DNA from: Sphingomonadaceae bacterium
Lineage (GTDB): Bacteria; Pseudomonadota; Alphaproteobacteria; Sphingomonadales; Sphingomonadaceae
NCBI GenBank assembly: GCA_004282995.1
Contig: SHLU01000074.1
Coordinates: forward strand, 1-9,801
Reading direction: 5' to 3'
DNA length: 9,801 nt
Part shown: one piece after another, positions 1 through 6,648 of the stretch
How positions within the stretch are numbered: position 1 is the stretch's first letter
Layout: each line of letters begins with the position of its first letter
Program-made: the position numbers and the translations under genes
Notes under the pieces: generated by a model
Seen by the model: the letters and a program-made list of their open reading frames with translations, nothing else
Databases searched by the model: none
What the model was told of the DNA's origin: nothing

Positions 1-1
1 C

Positions 2-481
2 CCAACAGCATTCGAAGTCAGCCCTGAGCTGACTGGACATGTGCCGGAATCGGTCGTTTCCGATCCCGCTCTCACCGCGCTCGGCATTCCGCCTGGCTAC
101 CAGGCCACCGTCCACGACATTTCGCGCCGGTTCGATCTCAGCCCCAGTCTGATTGAAGCGCTGGTGTGGCAGGAAAGCCGCTGGCGCGAAGGCGCGGTCA
201 GCCATGCGGGCGCGCGCGGGCTGGCGCAATTGATGCCGGGAACCGCGCGCGATCTCGGCGTCGATCCGGATAATCCGTATCAGAATCTCGAAGGAGGTGC
301 GCGCTATTTGCGCGAACAGCTCGACACTTTTGAGGGCGATCTCGAACGGGCACTGGCCGCCTATAATGCCGGGCCGGGCCGCGTGCATGCGGCAGGCGGC
401 GTTCCGAATATCCGCGAAACAAGACTTTACGTGGCGGCGATCATGGGTCGCCTCGCCAATCATTCCCGGGAGGAAAATTGA
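2..481 (+). CDS. VirB1-like soluble lytic transglycosylase (5' end open)
   Basis: This is a peptidoglycan-cleaving lytic transglycosylase of the SLT/GH23 family. It would locally open the cell wall for assembly of the secretion channel, the VirB1 role. Numbering from the GTG at 41 (146 residues), the catalytic glutamate is E45 in the WQES motif. It is followed by GLAQLMPGTA (60-69), AAYNAGPG (106-113) and ETRLYV (126-131), which are the standard SLT motifs in the right order. The reading frame has no stop back to base 2, and the GTG at 41 has no clear ribosome-binding site. The true start, and any signal peptide, therefore probably lie upstream of the window. Without that upstream part the protein has no export signal, although its substrate is periplasmic. 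It ends 3 bases before virB2, which supports the VirB1 assignment. The family is certain; the VirB1 name rests on position. Confidence 0.9.
   Translation, partial: PTAFEVSPELTGHVPESVVSDPALTALGIPPGYQATVHDISRRFDLSPSLIEALVWQESRWREGAVSHAGARGLAQLMPGTARDLGVDPDNPYQNLEGGARYLREQLDTFEGDLERALAAYNAGPGRVHAAGGVPNIRETRLYVAAIMGRLANHSREEN
468..474 (+). promoter_or_regulatory. Ribosome-binding site of virB2
   Basis: GGGAGGA lies inside the last codons of the transglycosylase gene, about 10 bases before the ATG at 485. It is the best Shine-Dalgarno match in the first part of the window and fixes the virB2 start. Its position inside the upstream gene fits co-translation of the two genes. Confidence 0.6.
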
Positions 482-484
482 TTT

Positions 485-787
485 ATGGGTTCGCTTGTTC
501 GACTGACAGCGCTGACCGCCTTCTTATCGCCAACTGCTCTTTTCGCGCAGACGCAGGCAGCGGACCCGCAAGGGTCCGGGCCGGTCGTCAATGCGCTCGC
601 CTGGTTACAGGGTACGCTGCTCGGCTCGGTTGCCACTGCGATCGCGGTGATGGCCGTTGCCGCAGTCGGTTTCATGATGCTGACCGGGCGGATCAATTGG
701 CGTTTTGGTGCGACCGTGATCATCGGCGTGTTCATTCTTTTCGGCGCGACAACGATCGTCGCCGGCATCCAGAGCGCGGCGGGATGA
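485..787 (+). CDS. virB2: VirB2/TrbC-family T4SS major pilin
   Basis: This is the pilin subunit of the T4SS pilus, of the TrbC/VirB2 family, 100 residues as the precursor. The N-terminus (1-21) looks like a signal peptide: a basic residue at R6, a hydrophobic stretch, then ALFA followed by Q22. Two hydrophobic helices follow, about 45-68 and 75-95, separated by a short polar loop GRINWRFG, as is typical for the family's hairpin in the inner membrane. The mature form would be about 79 residues, close to known VirB2 pilins. It sits between the transglycosylase and virB3, the canonical virB order. Pilins diverge strongly, so the call rests on length, topology, the conserved helix pattern and context. 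The signal peptide cleavage site is inferred; a cut after A25 is an alternative. Confidence 0.88.
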   Translation: MGSLVRLTALTAFLSPTALFAQTQAADPQGSGPVVNALAWLQGTLLGSVATAIAVMAVAAVGFMMLTGRINWRFGATVIIGVFILFGATTIVAGIQSAAG

Positions 788-794
788 GCCAGGC

Positions 795-1079
795 ATGACC
801 GATCTCGTCCGCCATCCCGTCCATCGCGCGCTGACACGGCCGCAGATGTTCGCCGGAGTGACGATGAATTTCTTCATCATCAACCTGATGGTGACGACAA
901 TCGCCTTTCTGATCCTCAAGAGCTTCTGGATCATCCCCGTTCCGGTCATCATTCACGCAGTGGGTTATTTCCTGAGCCTGCGCGAACCGCGGGTTTTCGA
1001 CCTGTGGATCACCAAGGTTTCGATGTGTCCGCGGGTCAAAAATTACAAACGCTGGGGGTGCAACAGCTATGCACCCTGA
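795..1079 (+). CDS. virB3: VirB3 inner-membrane T4SS component
   Basis: This small membrane protein of 94 residues belongs to the VirB3 family, which associates with the VirB4 ATPase at the inner membrane and is needed for pilus and channel assembly. The N-terminal segment RHPVHRALTRPQ (6-17) is the typical VirB3 opening. It is followed by hydrophobic segments at about 24-43 and 45-61, then a basic tail with LREPRVFDLW (62-71). The tail contains two cysteines, C78 and C89. The ATG at 795 lies 7 bases after the virB2 stop, with only a weak AGG-type ribosome-binding site, so translation is probably coupled. The gene is separate from virB4, unlike the virB3-virB4 fusions found in some systems. 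The assignment is firm from the motif, size and position before virB4. Confidence 0.9.
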   Translation: MTDLVRHPVHRALTRPQMFAGVTMNFFIINLMVTTIAFLILKSFWIIPVPVIIHAVGYFLSLREPRVFDLWITKVSMCPRVKNYKRWGCNSYAP

Positions 1080-1081
1080 AC

Positions 1082-1090
1082 GGAAGAGAG
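1082..1090 (+). promoter_or_regulatory. Ribosome-binding site of virB4
   Basis: GGAAGAGAG is a purine-rich Shine-Dalgarno-like stretch ending 7 bases before the ATG at 1098. It supports this start over any downstream in-frame start. Confidence 0.45.
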
Positions 1091-1097
1091 CGTTGCG

Positions 1098-3536
1098 ATG
1101 AGCAAGTGGATCGGACCTGCCGCATGGAGCGGGAAGGAAGCCCGTGCAGGTGATCGCCTGCCCTACGCGCGGCTGGAAAACGAAAGCACATTGCTGCTGC
1201 GCGACGGTTCGCTGATGACGGCCATCCAGGTGCCGGGGTTGCTGTTCGAAACCGAGGATTCCGAAGCGCTCAACGCCCATGCGGCAACCCGCGAAGTGGT
1301 GCTGCGCTCGACGCTGGATTCGCGCTTCGTCCTGTATCACCACGTCATCCGGCGGCGCGTTGCAATCGAACTCGACGCCGAGTTTCCCGATCCCTTGACG
1401 CGACATATCGATGCGCGTTGGCAGGAAAAGCTCGGCTCGGGTTCGTTGTTCGTCAACGACCAGTTTATCACCCTCATTCGCCGTCCCGCCCGCGGCAAGG
1501 CCGGCCTGGCCGAGCGGGCGGGCAAGTTTCTCAGCAAGCGGCGGCGGTCGGAAGTTGTTGCCGACCATCGCGATTTGCGCTCGCTCAAGGCGGCCGTCGG
1601 CGGGCTTGTTGCGGCCTTGCAGCCCTATGGCGCCAGCGTTCTGGGCGAGTACCAGGGGGCAACTGGTTCCCCGAACAACGAAACGCTCGAACTGATTTCG
1701 GCACTCTACAACGGCGAGATGCGTCCGGTGCGGCGGCCTTCCGACGAGACCGACATCGGCAGTATGCTGCCCTACCGCCGGGTATCCTTCGGGCTCGACG
1801 CGATCGAACAACGCGGAGCGGGGGAGCCCGATTTCTCGGCCATCCTCAGTCTCAAGGATTATCCCGAGGCCACCTCACCCGGCCTGCTCGACGGGTTGTT
1901 GCGGCTGCCGTTCGAGATGATCGTGACCGAAACCTACGCTCCGCAGGAGCGTACCACGGCGCGTGAGCGGATCGATCTGTCGCTGCGGCGCCTGCGCTCG
2001 GTCGACGAGGAAGCGACCGCCGAGCGGGCCGATATGGCTGCGGCGCGCGACGCGCTGGGCAATGGCGCGGTCGGGTTTGGCGAACATCACCTGTCGGTTC
2101 TCGTGCGTGAAACGACGCTGCCGCGGCTCGACGATGCCAGTGCCGCCTGTGCCGCCGCGCTGGCCGACACCGGTGCTGTGGTGGTGCGTGAAGATACCAA
2201 TCTGGAGCCAGCCTTCTGGGCGCAGTTCCCTGGCAACGAAGCCTATGTCGTGCGCCGGGCGATGATCAGCTCGGCCAATATGGCCAGCTTTGGCAGCCTC
2301 CATGGCTTCGCGCTGGGCCAGGCCGAGAACAATCACTGGGGGGATGCCGTTACGCTGCTGGAAACGACCAGTTCGACGCCGTTCTTCTTCAATTTCCACC
2401 ATGGCGATCTGGGTAACTTCTCGGTCATTGGCCCCTCTGGTTCGGGCAAGACGGTGGTGATGAACTTCCTTGCGGCGCAGGCACAGAAGTTCAAACCGCG
2501 CACGATCCTGTTCGACAAGGATCGCGGGGCGGAACTGTTTATTCGCGGTATTGGCGGTCGGTATGACCGGATCTATGCCGGAGAGGCGACCGGGTTCAAT
2601 CCGCTGGCCATGCCAGACAACGCAGCAAACCGCGCCTTCTTGCGCGATTGGCTGGGCGTGTTGCTCAAGGCCGAGGGGGCAGAGGAGCTGCAAATGATCG
2701 CCCATGCGGTCGATGCGGCGTATGAAAACGATGCGTCCTTGCGCCGCTTGCGTCACTTCAGGGAACTGCTGTCCGGCTCGCGTCGTCCGCAGGCGGGCGA
2801 TTTGGCTGATCGACTTTCCGCCTGGATCAACAGCGGTGAGAACGCATGGTTGTTCGATAATGCGGAAGACCGGCTCGATCTCGAAAACAGCACGCTGGGC
2901 TTTGACATGACCGCGCTGCTGGAGAATCCGCGGCTGCGTACGCCGACGATGATGTACCTGTTCCACCGGATCGAGGAGCGGTTGGACGGCCAGCCGACGA
3001 TGATCCTGATCGACGAAGGGTGGAAGGCGCTCGATGACGAGGTTTTCGCCGCGCGCATCCGCGATTGGCTCAAGACCTTGCGCAAACGCAACGCGCTGGT
3101 TGGCTTTGCCACGCAAAGCGCCGCCGATGCGCTCGATAGCCGGATTGCCACCGCGCTGGTAGAACAGACCGCGACGATGATCTTCATGCCCAACAGTCGC
3201 GCCCGGGCAGAAGATTACTGCGACGGCTTTGGCCTCACCGCGCACGAGTTGGCGCTGATCCGGTCATTACCTGCGCACAGCCGCTGTTTTCTCGTCCGTC
3301 AGCCCGATGCCAGCGTGGTGGTCCGGCTCGACCTGTCCAACGCGCCCGAAGTGCTGACTGTGCTTTCCGGCCGCGAGGGAACGGTACGACGCCTCGACAT
3401 GCTCCGTGAAACCGTGGGCGATCATCCGGCCGACTGGTTCCCGGCACTGACGGGCCATGCATGGCCGGTCGCTGCAGAGCAGGACGAGCACAGCGATGCG
3501 GCGCAGATCGCGGCGTTCAAGCAGGCCGCCGAATGA
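1098..3536 (+). CDS. virB4: VirB4/TrbE-family T4SS ATPase
   Basis: This 812-residue ATPase powers pilus biogenesis and substrate transfer from the cytoplasmic face of the inner membrane, and it is the most conserved T4SS component. The N-terminal CagE/TrbE/VirB4 region spans about 1-420. The C-terminal RecA-like ATPase domain follows, with Walker A GPSGSGKT at 445-452 and Walker B MILIDEGW at 635-642 (acidic D639/E640). A glutamine in FATQSAAD (Q673) lies where the family's sensor/motif-C region is expected. The late motif RAEDYCDGFGLT (703-714) is also typical of the family. The length agrees with VirB4 proteins of about 780-820 residues, and no key ATPase residue is missing. Its last four bases overlap the start of virB6 in an ATGA junction, so the two are probably translationally coupled. 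Confidence 0.97.
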   Translation: MSKWIGPAAWSGKEARAGDRLPYARLENESTLLLRDGSLMTAIQVPGLLFETEDSEALNAHAATREVVLRSTLDSRFVLYHHVIRRRVAIELDAEFPDPLTRHIDARWQEKLGSGSLFVNDQFITLIRRPARGKAGLAERAGKFLSKRRRSEVVADHRDLRSLKAAVGGLVAALQPYGASVLGEYQGATGSPNNETLELISALYNGEMRPVRRPSDETDIGSMLPYRRVSFGLDAIEQRGAGEPDFSAILSLKDYPEATSPGLLDGLLRLPFEMIVTETYAPQERTTARERIDLSLRRLRSVDEEATAERADMAAARDALGNGAVGFGEHHLSVLVRETTLPRLDDASAACAAALADTGAVVVREDTNLEPAFWAQFPGNEAYVVRRAMISSANMASFGSLHGFALGQAENNHWGDAVTLLETTSSTPFFFNFHHGDLGNFSVIGPSGSGKTVVMNFLAAQAQKFKPRTILFDKDRGAELFIRGIGGRYDRIYAGEATGFNPLAMPDNAANRAFLRDWLGVLLKAEGAEELQMIAHAVDAAYENDASLRRLRHFRELLSGSRRPQAGDLADRLSAWINSGENAWLFDNAEDRLDLENSTLGFDMTALLENPRLRTPTMMYLFHRIEERLDGQPTMILIDEGWKALDDEVFAARIRDWLKTLRKRNALVGFATQSAADALDSRIATALVEQTATMIFMPNSRARAEDYCDGFGLTAHELALIRSLPAHSRCFLVRQPDASVVVRLDLSNAPEVLTVLSGREGTVRRLDMLRETVGDHPADWFPALTGHAWPVAAEQDEHSDAAQIAAFKQAAE
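3533..3536 (+). promoter_or_regulatory. virB4/virB6 ATGA stop-start overlap
   Basis: The virB4 stop TGA (3534-3536) overlaps an ATG at 3533. The virB6 frame is also open upstream to an ATG at 3461 inside virB4. However, the segment from there would be an Arg-rich out-of-frame reading of virB4, so the overlap ATG is the better start. No strong ribosome-binding site precedes it, which fits termination-reinitiation. Confidence 0.6.
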
Positions 3537-4711
3537 GCGCGCAATGCGACCTCGTGCTGTCCGAAGCAGCGGGCGGGATAGCCGCCGCCTTGCAGGCTGT
3601 GGATTGCGTTGCCGCCGAAGTGACCGGCACAGCCTTCGGGCGTTTATTCGCGCCGGGCGGGGCATTGGCCACCGTCTTGACGATCCTGCTGGTGCTTTAT
3701 GTCGCCTTCTTCGCGCTGGCGCTGATTACGGGGCGCACAAATCTTTCGATCCGGCAGCTGACGCCGCGTATGCTGACTGTCGGGCTGGTGCTGACATTTG
3801 CCACCAGTTGGGTTGCCTATCAGAGCGTGGTCTGGAACCTGGCGCTCGGTGCGCCCGACTGGCTGGCGGGGGTGCTGACCGGTGACAGCGGCTCGGCAAC
3901 GATGACCTTTGCAAGCAAGGTCGACGTGGTATTTCTCGCCATCGAGCAAGCTTCGCAGGGGCAGGCTGACTTTGATGCCTTCTCTCCGCCCGGAATGTTG
4001 TGGATGGGTGCGCTGTTGTTCATGCTTGGCACGGTCGGCATATTGGTGACGGCGCGAATTGCGCTGGCATTGCTCGTCGCGCTGGGGCCGATCTTCGTGG
4101 TCATGGCGCTGTTCAACGGCACACGCGGCCTTTTCACCGGTTGGGTCAAGGGCGTGGTGATGCTGGCGCTGACACCGCTGTTCGCCGTTCTGGCCGGCAG
4201 CGTCATGCTGGAATTGTCGGTGCCGATATTGTCCGCCTTGACCCAGAATGCCGTGGAGATACCCACCCGCCCGGCGATGGCGTTCTTTATGGTCGGCGCG
4301 GTACATGTCGCGCTGATGGCGATGGTGCTCAAGGTGGCCGGAACCATGGTGGCCGGTTGGCAGGTGTTTGGCATGGTGCCGGACAAGTCGGAGGGCAGTG
4401 CCAGCAATCGTTCAAAAACGGGTGCGCAAATTGCAGTCCCCGCGCCCGTTCATCCAATTCAGGGTCAGGCCAATTCGGCAACCAGTGGCACCAATGCGCG
4501 GCGCACTGCGGTCGCCGCGCTGTCTCCCTACGGCGCCGCCAATGATACCGACGCTGCAGCAGTGGCGCGCACCCATCGCGAGACGCGAGTGGTGAGCGGG
4601 CCTTCAGTCAGTGATCAGGCCGCGATTGCCGGTGCAGCCGCATCACGCACACGCGGACTCGGAACCCGCTTCAGGCCGGCACCTGCCCGCACAACGGAGA
4701 AGATCAAATGA
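3533..4711 (+). CDS. virB6: VirB6/TrbL-family polytopic T4SS membrane protein
   Basis: This 392-residue inner-membrane protein of the TrbL/VirB6 family forms part of the translocation platform beneath the VirB8/9/10 channel. After a hydrophilic N-terminus, hydrophobic segments are visible at about 43-66, 81-101, 154-175, 176-195, 207-230 and 249-276. A periplasmic-type loop lies at about 105-150. The GWVKG segment with W204 lies in the most conserved part of the family. From about 283 to 392 there is a polar tail rich in Ala, Thr, Ser and Arg with no membrane segment. The start at 3533 was chosen because it makes the ATGA overlap with virB4; an upstream ATG at 3461 would add 24 unlikely residues. 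The gene overlaps virB9 by four bases. Family membership is from topology, composition and position, since VirB6 proteins share little sequence. Confidence 0.9.
   Translation: MSAQCDLVLSEAAGGIAAALQAVDCVAAEVTGTAFGRLFAPGGALATVLTILLVLYVAFFALALITGRTNLSIRQLTPRMLTVGLVLTFATSWVAYQSVVWNLALGAPDWLAGVLTGDSGSATMTFASKVDVVFLAIEQASQGQADFDAFSPPGMLWMGALLFMLGTVGILVTARIALALLVALGPIFVVMALFNGTRGLFTGWVKGVVMLALTPLFAVLAGSVMLELSVPILSALTQNAVEIPTRPAMAFFMVGAVHVALMAMVLKVAGTMVAGWQVFGMVPDKSEGSASNRSKTGAQIAVPAPVHPIQGQANSATSGTNARRTAVAALSPYGAANDTDAAAVARTHRETRVVSGPSVSDQAAIAGAAASRTRGLGTRFRPAPARTTEKIK
4696..4702 (+). promoter_or_regulatory. Ribosome-binding site of virB9
   Basis: GGAGAAG ends 5 bases before the ATG at 4708, within the last codons of virB6. 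It supports the start that overlaps the virB6 stop codon. Confidence 0.55.
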
Positions 4712-5493
4712 ACCGCGCCCGATGGTGCCCCGCGCTTGCCATGATGCTGGCGCCCCTCACGCTGCTGGCAACGCCGCTGTCGGCGCAGGATTCGCGGCTG
4801 GTCGAGATGGAATATGATCCGGCCCGCGTAGTGACGGTCGAGGGTCGGACCAAGGTCCAGGCGACCATCAAGTTCGGCGAAGACGAAACGATCGAAAACG
4901 TTGCCATTGGCGATGCCAATGCCTGGCAGGTGACTCCTAACAAACGCGCCAACCTGTTGTTCGTCAAACCGCTCCAGCCGACCGCCGCGACCAACATGAC
5001 CGTGGTGACCAACAAGCACACCTATCTGTTCGACCTGATTGCAAGTCCGCGTGCCAAGCCACTCTATATCCTCACTTTCACCTATCCCGACGAGCCAGAG
5101 GATGAAACCCAGCTCGCCGCCGTCCAACGCCAGGCCAACCCGGTCGAGATGGCGGCGGCCACCGATCCATACGCGGTAATTGACCCAGCGCAGATCAACC
5201 TCGCCTGGCAGAAGAGCGGTGATGTCACGCTTTATCCCCTCCGCATGTTCGACGATGGCGAAGCAACCTTCATCGAATGGGCCGAGGGGACCCCGGTCCC
5301 TGCCATTCTGGTCAAGGATTTCGAGGGCACCGAGGGTCCGGTCAATTTCACCGTGCGCGGCAATATCGTGGTGGTCGATGGCGTACCACGGGAGATTATC
5401 CTGCGCTCCGGCGAGGAGACTGCCACCCTCGTCAACACCGGCCCAGTACGGGCGACCCAATCCGCGAGCGCCGCTCTGGCGCGCGGACAGTAA
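4708..5493 (+). CDS. virB9: VirB9/CagX/TrbG T4SS core-complex protein
   Basis: This periplasmic and outer-membrane-associated component forms the T4SS core channel together with VirB10 and, classically, the VirB7 lipoprotein. It has 261 residues. Residues 1-26 form a signal peptide with a basic start, a Leu/Ala/Met-rich core, and LSA before Q27. The mature protein has the N-terminal beta domain (about 30-125) and a linker rich in Asp, Glu, Gln and Ala (126-155). The C-terminal domain carries the diagnostic MFDDGEATFIEW (180-191), VRGNIVVVDGV (216-226) and EIILRSGE (229-236). C7 lies in the signal peptide and is not part of a lipobox, so this protein is not itself a lipoprotein. The ATG overlaps the virB6 stop, leaving no room for virB7 or virB8 before it, whereas in Agrobacterium those genes sit between virB6 and virB9. 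Confidence 0.95.
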   Translation: MNRARWCPALAMMLAPLTLLATPLSAQDSRLVEMEYDPARVVTVEGRTKVQATIKFGEDETIENVAIGDANAWQVTPNKRANLLFVKPLQPTAATNMTVVTNKHTYLFDLIASPRAKPLYILTFTYPDEPEDETQLAAVQRQANPVEMAAATDPYAVIDPAQINLAWQKSGDVTLYPLRMFDDGEATFIEWAEGTPVPAILVKDFEGTEGPVNFTVRGNIVVVDGVPREIILRSGEETATLVNTGPVRATQSASAALARGQ

Positions 5494-5497
5494 GGAG
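5492..5497 (+). promoter_or_regulatory. Strong ribosome-binding site of virB10
   Basis: AAGGAG overlaps the virB9 stop codon and lies 7 bases before the ATG at 5505. It decides the virB10 start, because the reading frame is open much further upstream (an ATG at 5277 inside virB9). A second in-frame ATG at 5517 has no such site. Confidence 0.75.
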
Positions 5498-5504
5498 CAA
5501 AGCC

Positions 5505-6632
5505 ATGCGTCTTGCCATGCGACTGCCCGAGAAACAGGGGAGGGGTGGCCCCGCCAATGACAGCGATCCGCGCGAGACGCTCGGCAGCGATGTGACCGAC
5601 CTTGCCTCGCGCACCGCTTATCCGGTGGTGGCGCCCAAGGGCGGAAAGTCCGACGCTTTGGGCCTGGTCGCCGGGATCGCGATTGTCGCCGGGCTGGGGG
5701 CGGTCACCTTGTGGAGCATGAATTCGACCAGGGTTCCACCGCCCGACAGTGTTGGCAACGCGCAGAACGTGCCCGTCCAGTCGGTCGCCCCGGCGGTGGC
5801 AACGCCTCCTGTGGCAGACGTGGCGAACCCTTATGTGCCGCGTGCCAACCCGGCTCCGGCACCAGTCCTCGCGCGCGACCCGGGCGCCTACGCTGGGATG
5901 CAGGTCAATCCCTATAGCAGCCCGACGGTCGTATTCGATGCCAGCAGCGCTCGCGGCGGAGCGCCGGGAGGTTCAATGATCCCTGACAGCGCCAGCGCCA
6001 CGACAGGTTCTGCGGCAGCTACAGGCAATTCGGCAGGCGATTTCGCTTCGCGCATCGGTGGTGTCGGGGGCGGTACGGCGCAGGCCACGGCGATGACCAA
6101 TCCTGCGACTACCGTGACGCAAGGTACGCTCATTCCCGCCATTCTCGAGACCGCGATCGATACCGATGTGCCGGGCTTCGTCCGCGCGGTGGTGAGCCAG
6201 GACGTGCGTAGTTTCGACGGCAAGAACATTCTCGTCCCGCGCTCGAGCCGATTGGTCGGCCAGTACCAGTCGGGCGTCCAGGCGGGACAAAAACGCGCCT
6301 ATGTCGTGTGGACGCGGCTTATCCGTCCCGATGGTGCTTCGGTGAACCTGCAGTCACCAGCCACCGGCTTCGACGGGACGACCGGTCTCAAGGGGGATGT
6401 CGACAGCCGGTTTTTCCAGCGTTTTGGTTCTGCCTTGTTGCTGTCGGTCGTAGGTGGCCTGTCGAGCATTGCCAGTGGCGGTGCATCGGTGGTGGTCGGT
6501 GGCACAGGCAATTCCGCCGCGGCTGCCGCTGTCCAGCAGGATAGCCAGGTCGGCCCGCGCATCCGCGTCCGGCAGGGCGAGCCGATCCGCGTATTCACTG
6601 CTCGCGACCTCGATTTCTCGACCGTGATGTGA
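5505..6632 (+). CDS. virB10: VirB10/TrbI T4SS envelope-spanning channel protein
   Basis: VirB10 links the inner and outer membranes and transmits ATP-driven changes to the channel. This copy has 375 residues from the ATG at 5505, chosen for the AAGGAG site before it. The layout is a cytoplasmic N-terminus (1-50), a single membrane helix (51-72), a Pro-rich periplasmic stretch (78-121), a low-complexity Gly/Ser/Ala/Thr linker (about 147-205) and the conserved TrbI/VirB10 C-terminal domain (205-375). Diagnostic segments are TLIPAILETAIDTDVPG (208-224), VPRSSRLVGQY (244-254), RFFQRFGSALLLSV (302-315) and RIRVRQGEPIRVF (352-364). The Gly/Ala/Val-rich 307-345 region corresponds to the antenna that inserts in the outer membrane in known structures. 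The gene lies 11 bases after virB9 and 16 before virB11. Confidence 0.95.
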   Translation: MRLAMRLPEKQGRGGPANDSDPRETLGSDVTDLASRTAYPVVAPKGGKSDALGLVAGIAIVAGLGAVTLWSMNSTRVPPPDSVGNAQNVPVQSVAPAVATPPVADVANPYVPRANPAPAPVLARDPGAYAGMQVNPYSSPTVVFDASSARGGAPGGSMIPDSASATTGSAAATGNSAGDFASRIGGVGGGTAQATAMTNPATTVTQGTLIPAILETAIDTDVPGFVRAVVSQDVRSFDGKNILVPRSSRLVGQYQSGVQAGQKRAYVVWTRLIRPDGASVNLQSPATGFDGTTGLKGDVDSRFFQRFGSALLLSVVGGLSSIASGGASVVVGGTGNSAAAAAVQQDSQVGPRIRVRQGEPIRVFTARDLDFSTVM

Positions 6633-6648
6633 TGGGTGCTGGTTGGTC

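Noticed and set aside
732..1811. Open frame on the - strand across virB2, virB3 and virB4 (359 codons)
   Set aside because: It spans three real genes in antisense, has biased low-information composition, and shows no recognisable motif or clear ribosome-binding site.
1875..3245. Long open frame on the - strand opposite virB4 (456 codons)
   Set aside because: It lies wholly antisense to a firmly identified VirB4 with intact ATPase motifs, and its Arg/Gln/His-rich product resembles no family I know. Long antisense frames are common in high-GC genes.
4615..5460. Open frame on the - strand opposite virB9 (281 codons)
   Set aside because: It is a shadow of virB9, whose family motifs and signal peptide on the + strand are clear.
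5277..5504. Upstream extension of virB10 to the ATG at 5277
   Set aside because: The extra 76 residues would be an Arg/Gly-rich out-of-frame reading of virB9, and a strong AAGGAG site directly before 5505 marks the real start.
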